DNA of 64,000 nt from Pontibacter diazotrophicus (GTDB taxonomy: Bacteria; Bacteroidota; Bacteroidia; Cytophagales; Hymenobacteraceae), in NCBI RefSeq assembly GCF_003367245.1, contig NZ_QRGR01000027.1, positions 22,966 through 86,965 of the forward strand. The letters run 5' to 3'. Shown here piece by piece: positions 16,284-25,006 of the stretch (positions within the stretch are counted from its first letter, which is position 1; every line of letters begins with the position of its first letter). The position numbers and the translations under genes were made by a program. The notes below the pieces were generated by a model. That model was not told where the DNA came from and searched no databases. It worked only from the letters and a program-made list of their open reading frames with translations.

Positions 16284-16760
16284 ATGGCACTTACTGCAAC
16301 AACCATAAGAAAGATGGCGGAGACGAGCCTGCCGGAGCAAGACCTGTTTATCGTGGATGTGGCCGTGTCTGACTCGGCTGTCCGCCCAAAGATTACAGTG
16401 CTGGCCGATGGGGAGCAGGGCATTACGATAGACCAGTGCGCTACCATCAGCCGCCGCATCAACAAACAGATTGAGGAGTTGCTCGGCGAAGAAGAGCTAA
16501 GTTATGTACTGGAGGTGAGTTCACCCGGTCTGGACTTCCCGCTGACACAGCCGCAGCAGTTTAAGCGTAATATAGGCCGCAATCTGAAGCTAAGGCTGCA
16601 GAACGACACAGAGAAAACAGGAAAGCTGGAGGAGGTTACTGAAACCGGCCTTAACCTGTTGGAAGAAGTTAAACAAAAAGGCAAAAAGGCAACGTATGTG
16701 CCTGTGCAAATACCTTTCGGGGAAATTGTAAAAGCAAATGTTGTGATATCTTTTAAATGA
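16284..16760 (+). CDS. rimP: Ribosome maturation factor RimP
   Basis: A 158-residue cytosolic protein needed for 30S subunit assembly. It has the two-part RimP structure: an N-terminal alpha/beta domain (DLFIVDVAVSDSAVRPKITV, then GITIDQCATISRRINKQIEE and the conserved YVLEVSSPGLDFPLT) and a C-terminal SH3-like barrel (IGRNLKLRLQNDTEKTGKL and on). The family hallmark 'LEVSSPGLD.PL' is intact. It is the first gene of rimP-nusA-infB, the order found in most bacteria, and ends 7 bp before nusA. The start is the ATG at 16284. Confidence 0.95.
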   Translation: MALTATTIRKMAETSLPEQDLFIVDVAVSDSAVRPKITVLADGEQGITIDQCATISRRINKQIEELLGEEELSYVLEVSSPGLDFPLTQPQQFKRNIGRNLKLRLQNDTEKTGKLEEVTETGLNLLEEVKQKGKKATYVPVQIPFGEIVKANVVISFK

Positions 16761-16767
16761 TAAAATA

Positions 16768-18021
16768 ATGAATAGTTCAGTCCTGATCGAGTCGTTCTCC
16801 GAATTCGCGAAATTCAAGAACATTGACCGCCCGACCATGATGCGCATCCTGGAGGATGTGTTTCGCACCATGATTCGTAAAAAGTGGTCTACTGACGAGA
16901 ACTTTGACATCATTCTAAACGTGGAAAAGGGTGACCTTGAGATTTGGCGCAACCGCGAGATAGTGGACGACAACTCTGAGGATATCTGGGACCATGATAA
17001 AATCAGCCTGTCTGATGCCCGCAAAATTGAGCCTGACTTTGAAGTAGGCGAGGAAGTATCGGAAGAGGTGAAACTGGAAGACTTTGGCCGCCGCGCCGTA
17101 CTGACAGCACGCCAGACCCTGATCCAGCGCATCAAGGACATGGAGAAAGAGTTGGTGTTTCAGAAGTACAAAGACCAGGTAGGAGAAATTATCTCCGGCG
17201 AAGTATACCAGGTATGGAACCGTGAGGTACTGTTGCTTGACCAGGAGGAAAACGAATTACTTATTCCGAAGGTAGAACAGATACCGAAAGACCGTTACCG
17301 AAAAGGTGATACAGTAAGAGCGGTGGTACAGCGTGTGGAGATAGTGAACGGTAACCCGAAGATCATTCTTTCCCGTACATCGCCAGCCTTTCTGGAGCGC
17401 CTGTTCGAAAATGAGGTACCGGAAATTTACGATGGCCTGATCGCGATAAAGAAAATTGTTCGTGAACCGGGAGAGCGCGCCAAGGTAGCGGTAGAGTCTT
17501 TCGACGACCGCATTGACCCGGTGGGAGCCTGCGTAGGTATGAAAGGTTCACGTATCCACAGCATCGTACGCGAGCTGGAGAACGAGAATATCGACGTGAT
17601 CAACTACACAGAGAACACTGAGCTTTACATCCAGCGTGCCCTTAGCCCGGCTAAGATCAGCAGCATGAAGATTGATGAGGAGTCAGGTCGCGTATCTGTA
17701 TTCCTGAAGCCGGACCAGGTGTCACTGGCTATCGGTAAAGGTGGCCAGAACATTAAGCTGGCAAGCCGCCTGGTGGGCCTTGAGATTGACGTATTCCGTG
17801 AGTCTGAAAGCTATGAGGAGGACATCAGCCTGGAAGAATTTACAGATGAGATTGAAGATTGGGTAATTGCAGAATTGAGACGCATCGGCCTCGATACAGC
17901 GAAAAGTGTATTGGCTGTGAGCAAAGAAGATTTGCTGCGCCGCACCGAACTGGAAGAAGAGACCATTGATGATGTGTTCACTATCCTGCGCGAAGAGTTG
18001 GAAGAAGAAGATAATCAGTAG
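16768..18021 (+). CDS. nusA: Transcription termination/antitermination protein NusA
   Basis: A 417-residue RNA polymerase-associated factor that controls pausing, termination and antitermination. The N-terminal polymerase-binding domain comes first (SFSEFAKFKNIDRPTMMRILED). An S1 RNA-binding domain follows (about 133-200, GEIISGEVYQVWNREVLLLD). Two KH domains come next, with GACVGMKGSRIHSIVRELENE and LAIGKGGQNIKLASRLVG. The protein closes with an acidic helical tail (EEETIDDVFTILREELEEED). It lacks the duplicated C-terminal acidic repeats of the E. coli protein, as expected outside gamma-proteobacteria. It is second in the rimP operon, and a promoter for infB begins right after its stop codon. 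Confidence 0.97.
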   Translation: MNSSVLIESFSEFAKFKNIDRPTMMRILEDVFRTMIRKKWSTDENFDIILNVEKGDLEIWRNREIVDDNSEDIWDHDKISLSDARKIEPDFEVGEEVSEEVKLEDFGRRAVLTARQTLIQRIKDMEKELVFQKYKDQVGEIISGEVYQVWNREVLLLDQEENELLIPKVEQIPKDRYRKGDTVRAVVQRVEIVNGNPKIILSRTSPAFLERLFENEVPEIYDGLIAIKKIVREPGERAKVAVESFDDRIDPVGACVGMKGSRIHSIVRELENENIDVINYTENTELYIQRALSPAKISSMKIDEESGRVSVFLKPDQVSLAIGKGGQNIKLASRLVGLEIDVFRESESYEEDISLEEFTDEIEDWVIAELRRIGLDTAKSVLAVSKEDLLRRTELEEETIDDVFTILREELEEEDNQ

Positions 18022-18052
18022 TTGCGAGTTGCGCTCTGTTCGTTTAATTTTG
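18022..18052 (+). promoter_or_regulatory. Internal promoter for infB
   Basis: TTG (18022-18024), a 20-base spacer and TAATTTTG (18045-18052) give the same spacing as the rimP promoter. The TTG starts at the base after the nusA stop codon, so infB can probably be transcribed independently. Confidence 0.65.
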
Positions 18053-18072
18053 AAAGAATTACAACAGAGCGC
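18031..18072 (+). terminator. Hairpin between nusA and infB (possible attenuator)
   Basis: GCGCTCTGTT (18031-18040) is perfectly complementary to AACAGAGCGC (18063-18072), followed by GGCTTTTGG. The infB -7 box lies in the loop. The T-run is short, so partial termination or RNA processing is more likely than full stop. Confidence 0.5.
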
Positions 18073-18140
18073 GGCTTTTGGTCTCTGACAAAGCAACTAT
18101 ATTTTTTACACAGAATTAAAAGACAGCATATTAGAACAAA

Positions 18141-21100
18141 ATGGCAGAAGAAAAAACAAGGAGGCTCAAACAGGTTGCAACTACATTGAACATTGGTACA
18201 TCTACCATTGTGGACTACCTCTCTGCTAAGGGTTTTGACGTGGAAAACAAACCCACTACCAAAATCACGGCAGAGCAGTTCGGTATGCTGGCTAAAGAGT
18301 ACGCTTCCTCTATGCAGGACAAGCAGGAAGCGGAAGAAATAAATATAGGTAAGAAGCCGCAAAGCAACCAGGTGATTGAGTCTGAAAAGCACCACCCTGA
18401 GCCAAAGAAGCAAAGCGAACCTGAGCAGGAAATCCTGATCAAGAACAGCAGCCAGCCAAAGCAGGAAGCTCCTGCCCCTAAACCGGCAGCGCCCGCTGAG
18501 CCCGCTTCTCAGCTACCAGGCATCAAAGTAATAGGCAAAATTGAACTGGATGCCAAAGGCCGTCCTGTTCCAAAACAACCTGCACCTGCACCTGCACCGG
18601 CACCAGCCCCTGTAGAGAAACCGGCGCCAGCGCCAGCACCTGAGCCAAAGGCCGCAGAAAATCCTGCTCCTGCTCCTGCTCCTGCTGCAGAAGCACCGCA
18701 GGCCGCAACCCCGGCGCCAGAACAGCAGGCTGCCGCACCTGCGCCAGAGCAACCTGCTGTGCCAGCACCTGATAAAACAGAAGCTCCAAAGGCAGAAGCA
18801 CCAAAAGCTCCTGAGGAGGCTCCTGTTGCACCAGAACAACCAGCTGCAAAGGCTCCTGAGACTCCTGCCAAGCCTACAGAACCGGAAGCACCTGCACCAC
18901 AACCTGCGAAGCCTGCAGCTGAACAACCAGCCGCAAACGCACCGCAACAGCCAGCACCAGAGAAGGCGCCACAGCAACCGGCCACTCCTGATGCAACTGA
19001 TGACCAAGAAAATAAAAAGGATATAGAAAAGATTTCAGGAAGAGCAGACCAGTTAAAAGGTCTCACTGTACTTGGCAAAATAGAATTGCCGACAGAATCG
19101 CGCAGAAAAGGTTCTAAGCCTGTGGCGTCGTCAGACGACAAGAAAGGCAAGAAGAAAAAGCGCAAACGCATTATTGTAGGCGAAGGTGGCCAGCAGGGTC
19201 AGGCGCAAGGCCAGGGACCCGGGCAGGGCAATCAGCGCCCAATCGTTCCATCGCAACACCGCGCTGCAGGCGGAGGAGCCCCCGGAGCACGCCCTCCAAG
19301 AGGAGGCAAAGGTGGGCCGAGGCCTGCTACTCCAGCTGGAGGCAGACCTGTAAAAGCGGAGGTTACTGATAAGGAAATCCAGGAGCAGATTAAGGCTACG
19401 CTCGCGAAGCTAAGCGGTGGTAAAGGCGGGGGTAACCGAGCCAAATACCGTCGTGAAAAGCGTTCTGCCGTTGCCGATGCCAACGAAGAACGCCGCATGG
19501 CAGAGCAGGCAGAGTCTAAGACACTGCGTGTAACAGAGTTCGTGTCGGCCAACGACCTGGCCTCGCTGATGGATGTGAGCGTGAACGACATCATTAAAGT
19601 GTGTATGCAGATGGGCATGTTCGTGTCCATCAACCAGCGCCTCGATGCCGAAGCTATCACTGTTATTGCAGATGAGTTTGGCTATGATGTTGACTTTATC
19701 ACAACAGAAGAAGAACAGGGACTGGAGGATATTGGCGAAGAGAACGAGGAGGATCTGGAAGAACGTGCACCGATTGTCACTATCATGGGTCACGTGGACC
19801 ACGGTAAAACATCCCTGCTCGACTACATCCGAAGCGCAAACGTTACAGCGGGTGAGGCCGGTGGTATTACGCAGCACATTGGTGCCTATAAGGTGAAAAC
19901 CGAAAGCGGCCGTACCATTACCTTCCTCGATACACCGGGTCACGAGGCCTTTACGGCCATGCGTGCCCGTGGTGCCAAGGTAACAGACGTTGTAATTATC
20001 GTGGTTGCCGCTGACGACTCGGTGATGCCTCAGACAAAAGAGGCCATTAACCACGCGCAGGCAGCTGGTGTACCAATCATCATCGCGCTGAACAAAGTAG
20101 ATAAGCCAACCGCTAACCCGGATAAAGTAAGAGAAGAGCTTGCTCAGATGAACATCCTGGTGGAAGAATGGGGCGGTAAATACCAGTCGCAGGAAGTATC
20201 TGCTAAAACAGGATTAGGTATTCCTGATCTGTTGGAGAAGGTGCTATTGGAAGCAGAGATTCTTGAACTGAAAGCCAACCCTGACCGTGCAGCAATCGGT
20301 ACCGTGATTGAAGCCTCTCTGGATAAAGGCCGTGGCTATGTAGCTACCGTTCTGGTGCAGACAGGTAACCTGAAAATTGGTGATGTGGTACTGGCCGGTT
20401 CTCATTATGGTAGAGTAAAAGCCATGACCAATCACCTTGGCAAGAAAATGAAAGAAGCAGGCCCTTCTACACCGGTGCAGTTACTCGGTTTGGATGGAGC
20501 ACCACAGGCCGGTGATAAATTCCTGGTAATGGAATCAGAACGTGAGGCACGTGAAATTGCCACAAACCGTTCGCAGGTACAGCGTGAGCAGAGCTTGCGT
20601 ACACGTAAGCATATTACACTGGATGAGATTGGTCGCCGTCTGGCAATCGGATCGTTCAAGGAGCTTAACGTGATTGTGAAAGGTGACGTGGATGGTTCCG
20701 TGGAAGCACTTGCTGACTCCTTGCTGAAGCTGTCGACGCCTGAAGTTCAGGTAAGTATTATCAACAAAGGAGTGGGTGCCATCTCTGAATCTGATGTGTT
20801 GCTGGCTTCTGCCTCTGACGCTATTATCATTGGTTTCCAGGTGCGTCCTTCACTGAATGCACGAAAACTGGCAGAGCAGGAGCAGATTGATGTACGCCTG
20901 TACTCTATCATCTACGACGCTATAAACGAGGTGAAAGACGCCATGGAAGGTATGCTTGCACCAACACTGAAGGAAGAGATTACAGGTAACGCACAAGTGC
21001 GTGACGTATTCAAGATTACGAAGGTGGGTACTATCGCGGGTTGTATGGTGACAGATGGCAGCATACAGCGTAACGCCAAGGTTCGCCTGGTGCGTGATGG

Positions 21101-21269
21101 CATTGTAGTCCACGACGGTGAAATACTGGCGCTGAAGCGCTTCAAAGATGATGTATCAGAAGTGAAGCAAGGCTATGAGTGTGGTATCAGCCTGAAAAAC
21201 TACAATGAAATTGAGATGGGAGACGTGATTGAAGCCTACGTAGAAAAAGAAATCAAGCGTACGCTGTAA
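18141..21269 (+). CDS. infB: Translation initiation factor IF-2
   Basis: A 1042-residue GTPase that places initiator tRNA on the 30S subunit and promotes 50S joining. A short N-terminal IF2_N-like helix domain comes first (TRRLKQVATTLNIGTSTIVDY). A long Pro/Ala/Glu linker follows (about 110-285) and then a basic Gly/Arg/Lys stretch (about 330-410). A second IF2_N domain follows (TEFVSANDLASLMDVSVNDI). The G domain has G1 GHVDHGKT (550-557), G3 DTPGHEAF and G4 NKVD, and domains II-IV end at KNYNEIEMGDVIEAYVEKE. The linker is low-complexity and varies widely between species. It is third in the rimP-nusA-infB cluster and is closed by a strong terminator. Confidence 0.98.
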   Translation: MAEEKTRRLKQVATTLNIGTSTIVDYLSAKGFDVENKPTTKITAEQFGMLAKEYASSMQDKQEAEEINIGKKPQSNQVIESEKHHPEPKKQSEPEQEILIKNSSQPKQEAPAPKPAAPAEPASQLPGIKVIGKIELDAKGRPVPKQPAPAPAPAPAPVEKPAPAPAPEPKAAENPAPAPAPAAEAPQAATPAPEQQAAAPAPEQPAVPAPDKTEAPKAEAPKAPEEAPVAPEQPAAKAPETPAKPTEPEAPAPQPAKPAAEQPAANAPQQPAPEKAPQQPATPDATDDQENKKDIEKISGRADQLKGLTVLGKIELPTESRRKGSKPVASSDDKKGKKKKRKRIIVGEGGQQGQAQGQGPGQGNQRPIVPSQHRAAGGGAPGARPPRGGKGGPRPATPAGGRPVKAEVTDKEIQEQIKATLAKLSGGKGGGNRAKYRREKRSAVADANEERRMAEQAESKTLRVTEFVSANDLASLMDVSVNDIIKVCMQMGMFVSINQRLDAEAITVIADEFGYDVDFITTEEEQGLEDIGEENEEDLEERAPIVTIMGHVDHGKTSLLDYIRSANVTAGEAGGITQHIGAYKVKTESGRTITFLDTPGHEAFTAMRARGAKVTDVVIIVVAADDSVMPQTKEAINHAQAAGVPIIIALNKVDKPTANPDKVREELAQMNILVEEWGGKYQSQEVSAKTGLGIPDLLEKVLLEAEILELKANPDRAAIGTVIEASLDKGRGYVATVLVQTGNLKIGDVVLAGSHYGRVKAMTNHLGKKMKEAGPSTPVQLLGLDGAPQAGDKFLVMESEREAREIATNRSQVQREQSLRTRKHITLDEIGRRLAIGSFKELNVIVKGDVDGSVEALADSLLKLSTPEVQVSIINKGVGAISESDVLLASASDAIIIGFQVRPSLNARKLAEQEQIDVRLYSIIYDAINEVKDAMEGMLAPTLKEEITGNAQVRDVFKITKVGTIAGCMVTDGSIQRNAKVRLVRDGIVVHDGEILALKRFKDDVSEVKQGYECGISLKNYNEIEMGDVIEAYVEKEIKRTL

Positions 21270-21284
21270 ATCAGAATATACTTT

Positions 21285-21332
21285 AAAATCAAATCGCCCC
21301 AGCTGCTAACGCGGCTGGGGCGATTTGATTTT
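21285..21332 (+). terminator. Terminator of infB
   Basis: A 19-bp perfect stem (21285-21303 with 21314-21332, core AATCGCCCCAGC) with A-rich and T-rich ends lies 16 bp after the infB stop codon. Confidence 0.92.
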
Positions 21333-21496
21333 GAATACGGTCGCTCCTCCTGTCGGGTCACAAGCACTTTACAGGATAACAAATAGGAGCCTACTGCCCA
21401 CTTTAAGTGTACATATTTCCAAGAGCTGCTTCATGTGCAGCGTTCAGCTGATAATGTTAATTATATGGCAGTAGGAATGTTTAGAAACTTTCGGCC

Positions 21497-21560
21497 CTGA
21501 AGATAAAAAAAGGAAGCCTGCCAGAATATTATCTGGCAGGCTTCCTTTTTTTATCTTCAG
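21497..21560 (-). terminator. Exceptionally long perfect-stem terminator
   Basis: The two 29-base arms (21497-21525 and 21532-21560) are exact complements with the loop ATATTA. The stem contains the A-run and T-run, so it can act in either direction. It lies 13 bp beyond the stop codon of the 110-residue protein gene. Confidence 0.9.
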
Positions 21561-21572
21561 GAGAAGTATCGA

Positions 21573-21905
21573 CTACTGGGAGCGGCGCAGGCGGCGCTTA
21601 TCCCGCTTATGCTTCTTCATCATTTTCTTCTCTTTCTTCAGAATCTCTTTCATCCGCTTGCTGTTCGCTATTTTCTTCTTATCAAAGCTCCTGCGGCGGT
21701 CATTTTCATACGCATTAAAACGAGTGTCTAAACCTGCTGCACGGCGATCGGCGGCATCAACTGATGTACCTTTGCGCTCTACCTTTGCGGTACCCCAATA
21801 CTCATCTTTCGCAGACAGCGTGCTGCTTTGAGAGGTCTGGGCATTCGCTTCAGGGTATAAAAGGATAATTCCAAAAGTAAATATCAGCAGGGTCAGTTTC
21901 TTCAT
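21573..21905 (-). CDS. Small, highly basic exported protein of unknown function
   Basis: A 110-residue protein with a clear Sec signal peptide (MKKLTLLIFTFGIILLYPEA, cleavage after NAQ). A short polar region follows (TSQSSTLSAKDEYWGTAKVE). The C-terminal half is dominated by Lys and Arg (for example KEKKMMKKHKRDKRRLRRSQ). I do not recognise a family. A charge this high outside the cytoplasm suggests binding to an anionic polymer such as lipopolysaccharide, polysaccharide or nucleic acid, but this is inference. The gene is monocistronic, convergent with infB, and ends in an unusually long-stem terminator. Confidence 0.75.
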   Translation of the reverse strand: MKKLTLLIFTFGIILLYPEANAQTSQSSTLSAKDEYWGTAKVERKGTSVDAADRRAAGLDTRFNAYENDRRRSFDKKKIANSKRMKEILKKEKKMMKKHKRDKRRLRRSQ

Positions 21906-22031
21906 ATTAATGCTACTTATTTGTGTTTTCAGGTCTATAACGTGAAACCCCTTCTAAAGGTATCACTTAGTTACTTTAACACGAAATAGGAAGCTAAAAG
22001 TTCTGATATTTAAAATTTTATGCTATTCTGG

Positions 22032-22481
22032 CTACACTACTTTATTATTCGGTTCGGTAGCGGAAGTCTCATCTTGCCCTTTCAATAAGTCCCGGATCTC
22101 GGCCAGAAGCACCTCCTGTTTATTTGTTGCCGGCGCAGGCTTGGCGGCTTCCTGCTCCCGCAGGCGGTTAACAGTGCGCACCAACAGGAAAATAGCAAAC
22201 GCAATAATAAGGAAGTTTAAAACGGTCTGCAGAAAATTGCCATACCTCAGCGTAACGGCCGCCTCTACTACCTCTCCGTTTTCTATTACAGCCTGCCGCA
22301 GCACCAGTTGTAACCTGGACAGGTCTACGTTGCTCACCAGCAGGCCCAGGGGCGGCATAATAACATCGTCTACCAGCGATTTGGTAATGGCTCCGAATGC
22401 AGCACCGATCACCACACCTACCGCCAGGTCTATCACATTCCCTTTAACAGCAAATTTTTTAAACTCTGAAAAGAAACCCAT
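22032..22481 (-). CDS. mscL: Large-conductance mechanosensitive channel
   Basis: A 149-residue membrane protein that opens under membrane tension to release solutes on osmotic downshock. The first helix pair matches the family closely: FKKFAVKGNVIDLAVGVVIG followed by AAFGAITKSLVDDVIMPPLG. The second transmembrane helix is NFLQTVLNFLIIAFAIFLLV. A C-terminal cytoplasmic helix (EVLLAEIRDLL) closes the pentamer. Length is normal for MscL. The periplasmic loop is somewhat long (NVDLSRLQLVLRQAVIENGE). It is a single gene divergent from the enoyl-CoA hydratase gene. Confidence 0.96.
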   Translation of the reverse strand: MGFFSEFKKFAVKGNVIDLAVGVVIGAAFGAITKSLVDDVIMPPLGLLVSNVDLSRLQLVLRQAVIENGEVVEAAVTLRYGNFLQTVLNFLIIAFAIFLLVRTVNRLREQEAAKPAPATNKQEVLLAEIRDLLKGQDETSATEPNNKVV

Positions 22482-22611
22482 GCACTTTAATGATTTATGA
22501 ACAAGAAATAATTTGTGAATTTAGCCATTATTCAGATATCGCACACACCTCCCTGCACCAGTGTTACCCGTAGCTTGCCCGATAAGCTGTTTAGGGATTG
22601 AACTAAATCAC

Positions 22612-22619
22612 TATCTTTG
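22612..22619 (+). promoter_or_regulatory. -7 promoter box before the enoyl-CoA hydratase gene
   Basis: TATCTTTG matches TAnnTTTG exactly. The -33 position reads GTTT rather than TTG. Predicted leader about 35-40 nt. Confidence 0.5.
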
Positions 22620-22659
22620 TAAAAGAAAAAATTGATTTTAACCTGAGTTGGATCAACTT

Positions 22660-23442
22660 ATGACGACATACGAGAACCTGCTGCTTACCCTGGACAATGG
22701 CATATTAACAATTACTATTAATAGGGCAGATAAGCTGAATGCGTTGAGCACAGCTACCATAACAGAGATAAGAAGCGCCGTTCAGCAAGTGTATGATGAT
22801 GCTGCCGTGAAAGGAGCCATCATAACGGGAACGGGTCCAAAGGCTTTTGTGGCTGGCGCTGACATCTCTGAAATTGCTGAACTGAGCGAAGTGACTGCCC
22901 GTAGCTTTGCTGAGCGGGGCCAGGAAGTTTTCAGCATGATTGAGCGTTGCAACAAACCCATTATAGCAGCCGTGAACGGTTTTGCCTTAGGGGGAGGTTG
23001 CGAACTGGCCATGGCCTGCCACATACGCGTAGCCAGCAATAATGCCCGGCTCGGCCTGCCAGAGGTAAGCCTGGGCATACTGCCTGGGTACGGTGGCACG
23101 CAGCGCCTGACACAGTTGGTAGGCAAAGGCAAAGCCATGGAACTGATAATGACCGGCGACATGATTCCTGCAGAAGAGGCGAAAGCGCTTGGATTAATAA
23201 ACCATGTCGTTCCGCAGGAAGAACTGATGGCTAAATGTGTGCAGATAATGGAGAAGATTATGATCAAGGCACCATTGGCAGTAGGCCTTGTAATTGATTG
23301 CATCAATGCGGCGCTCAACAAAGATGAGAACGGTTACCAGACAGAGGCCAATGCCTTTGCCCGCTGCTGTGCATCAGAAGACTTTGTAGAAGGCACGAAC
23401 GCATTTCTCGAGAAGCGCACGCCGAACTTTACAGGTAACTAA
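22660..23442 (+). CDS. Enoyl-CoA hydratase/isomerase (crotonase family)
   Basis: A 260-residue crotonase-fold enzyme, likely hydrating trans-2-enoyl-CoA in beta-oxidation or related acyl-CoA metabolism. The oxyanion-hole segments KAFVAGADISEI and AVNGFALGGGCELAMACH are intact, as is the catalytic Glu region PEVSLGILPGYGGTQRL. The opening (ENLLLTLDNGILTITINRAD) is also typical. The ATG at 22660 (TTYENLL) is chosen over an in-frame TTG at 22648. Substrate range cannot be read from the sequence. The flippase gene starts 33 bp later, so they may be co-transcribed, although no functional link is obvious. Confidence 0.92.
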   Translation: MTTYENLLLTLDNGILTITINRADKLNALSTATITEIRSAVQQVYDDAAVKGAIITGTGPKAFVAGADISEIAELSEVTARSFAERGQEVFSMIERCNKPIIAAVNGFALGGGCELAMACHIRVASNNARLGLPEVSLGILPGYGGTQRLTQLVGKGKAMELIMTGDMIPAEEAKALGLINHVVPQEELMAKCVQIMEKIMIKAPLAVGLVIDCINAALNKDENGYQTEANAFARCCASEDFVEGTNAFLEKRTPNFTGN

Positions 23443-23475
23443 AACTGAGCTACACCCGGCCCTCAACCACATGAC

Positions 23476-24975
23476 ATGAGTATAGCCAAGAAATTGGTCG
23501 GGCAGACTGCTGCCTATGGCTTAAGTAGTATTGTAGGCAGAGCCCTCAATTACCTGCTCGTACCTATCTACACCGATGTTTTCCTCCCTGAGGAGTATGG
23601 TGTGGTTTCTTATCTCTACGCTTTTGTCGGCTTCTTCAACATCCTGTATACCTACGGAATGGAGACGGCCTTTTTCCGTTATGCAAACAAGCCCGGGGCA
23701 GACAGAGACAAACTCTACAACGAGGTGCTCAGCCTGATTATATGCAGCAGCGCCATTTTTACAGGTATACTTCTACTTGCTTCCGGGGCCATTGTCGACT
23801 ATAAAGGTTACCCGGAAGAATACCAGAGTTACATCAACTGGTTAGCTCTGATACTGGCGATAGATGCCATTGTGGCTATTCCGTTTGCCAAGCTGCGCCT
23901 GCAGAACAAGCCAATCAAGTTTGCCTCCATTAAGCTGATCAACATCCTGTTGACGGTAGGTGGTAACATTCTCTTCCTGGTGGTTTTCCGCCATATTTAC
24001 CATGGCGAGTACCTGCAGGAGCTTCGCCCGCTGGTAGAGCCGCTCTATGATCCTGATTTTGGAGTTGGCTACATCTTTCTGATAAACTTGGTGGCCAATG
24101 CTCTGCTGATTCCGATGTTGTGGAAGGAGTTCGCCAGCTTAAGGTTTGAACTGAATAAGGAACAGCTGCGCCCTATGCTGCTTTATGCTTACCCGCTCCT
24201 GTTTATGGGTTTGGCAGGCATGGTAAACGAGGTCATAGACAGGATTCTGTTGGAGGAGTGGCTGCCGGAAAGCTTCTACCCAAATAAAACTAACATGGCA
24301 GTTGTCGGGATATACAGCGCCTGCTATAAACTCTCCATCTTTATGACGCTGGCCATACAGGCCTTCCGTTACGCAGCCGAACCGTTCTTCTTTTCGCAGG
24401 CTGAAGAAAAAGATTCGCCTCAGTCATTCGCGCTTATCATGAAGTGGTTTGTGATTGCCTGTGCCTTTATTTTTCTGTTCATCTCAGCTAACTTAGAAGA
24501 CTTTGCCCTGCTGCTGCGCAGCCCCGAATACCGCGAAGGCATTATGGTGGTACCGGTGCTGCTCCTGGCTAATTTGTTCTTAGGTGTTTATTATAACCTT
24601 TCGGTGTGGTTTAAGCTGACTGACAAGACAAGGTTTGGTACTTACATCAGCTTTGCTGGTGCTGCCATTACCATTATATTCAACCTGCTCCTGATTCCGG
24701 TGCTGGGGTATATGGGCTCGGCTATAGCTACCTTTATCTGCTACTTCAGTATGGCAACAGCCAGCTACCTGCTTGGCAACCGCCACTATCCCATCCCTTA
24801 TCCGACCAAAACCATCATAAGCTACATTTTGCTGGCTACAGGCTTAGTATGGTTGGCACTTGGAGTAGATATTGAAAACTTCTGGCTACGCCATGCCTAC
24901 CATTTAGCCGTTTGTGCTGCCTTCCTGGTCATCGTGTGGTTACGCGAGCGGCCGCGCTTGCTCCTCAAAGCTTAG
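23476..24975 (+). CDS. Polysaccharide flippase (Wzx/MATE-like oligosaccharide transporter)
   Basis: A 499-residue polytopic protein with about 14 hydrophobic segments, opening SIAKKLVGQTAAYGLSSIVG, which is the usual start of Bacteroidota polysaccharide-biosynthesis exporters of the MOP superfamily. A conserved Arg/Asn-rich first helix and the MGLAGMVNEVIDRILLEEW loop in the middle fit the family. It probably moves lipid-linked sugars across the inner membrane. The genes that follow (dut, nucleotidyltransferase, TPR, DUF4292, EnvC-like) form a close plus-strand series. From memory this order recurs in Bacteroidota, which suggests envelope biogenesis. Confidence 0.88.
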   Translation: MSIAKKLVGQTAAYGLSSIVGRALNYLLVPIYTDVFLPEEYGVVSYLYAFVGFFNILYTYGMETAFFRYANKPGADRDKLYNEVLSLIICSSAIFTGILLLASGAIVDYKGYPEEYQSYINWLALILAIDAIVAIPFAKLRLQNKPIKFASIKLINILLTVGGNILFLVVFRHIYHGEYLQELRPLVEPLYDPDFGVGYIFLINLVANALLIPMLWKEFASLRFELNKEQLRPMLLYAYPLLFMGLAGMVNEVIDRILLEEWLPESFYPNKTNMAVVGIYSACYKLSIFMTLAIQAFRYAAEPFFFSQAEEKDSPQSFALIMKWFVIACAFIFLFISANLEDFALLLRSPEYREGIMVVPVLLLANLFLGVYYNLSVWFKLTDKTRFGTYISFAGAAITIIFNLLLIPVLGYMGSAIATFICYFSMATASYLLGNRHYPIPYPTKTIISYILLATGLVWLALGVDIENFWLRHAYHLAVCAAFLVIVWLRERPRLLLKA

Positions 24976-25006
24976 GCATTATACTTCATGCGTATTATAT
25001 TTATAG

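Larger units (their letters stand above)
21270..21572. other. Interval between infB and the convergent small gene
   Basis: These 303 bases hold no credible coding region. They contain the infB terminator, the very long-stem terminator of the next gene, and between them a nested pairing. CCTACTGCC (21390-21398) pairs with GGCAGTAGG (21467-21475), and inside it GCTGC/GCAGC forms a small hairpin around 21425-21441. The nested fold may be a structured RNA or may be chance. Confidence 0.5.

Noticed and set aside
18509..19171. Long minus-strand frames opposite infB (220 and 164 codons)
   Set aside because: They are mirror images of the Pro/Ala codon-rich linker of IF-2 and have no start signal or recognisable domain.
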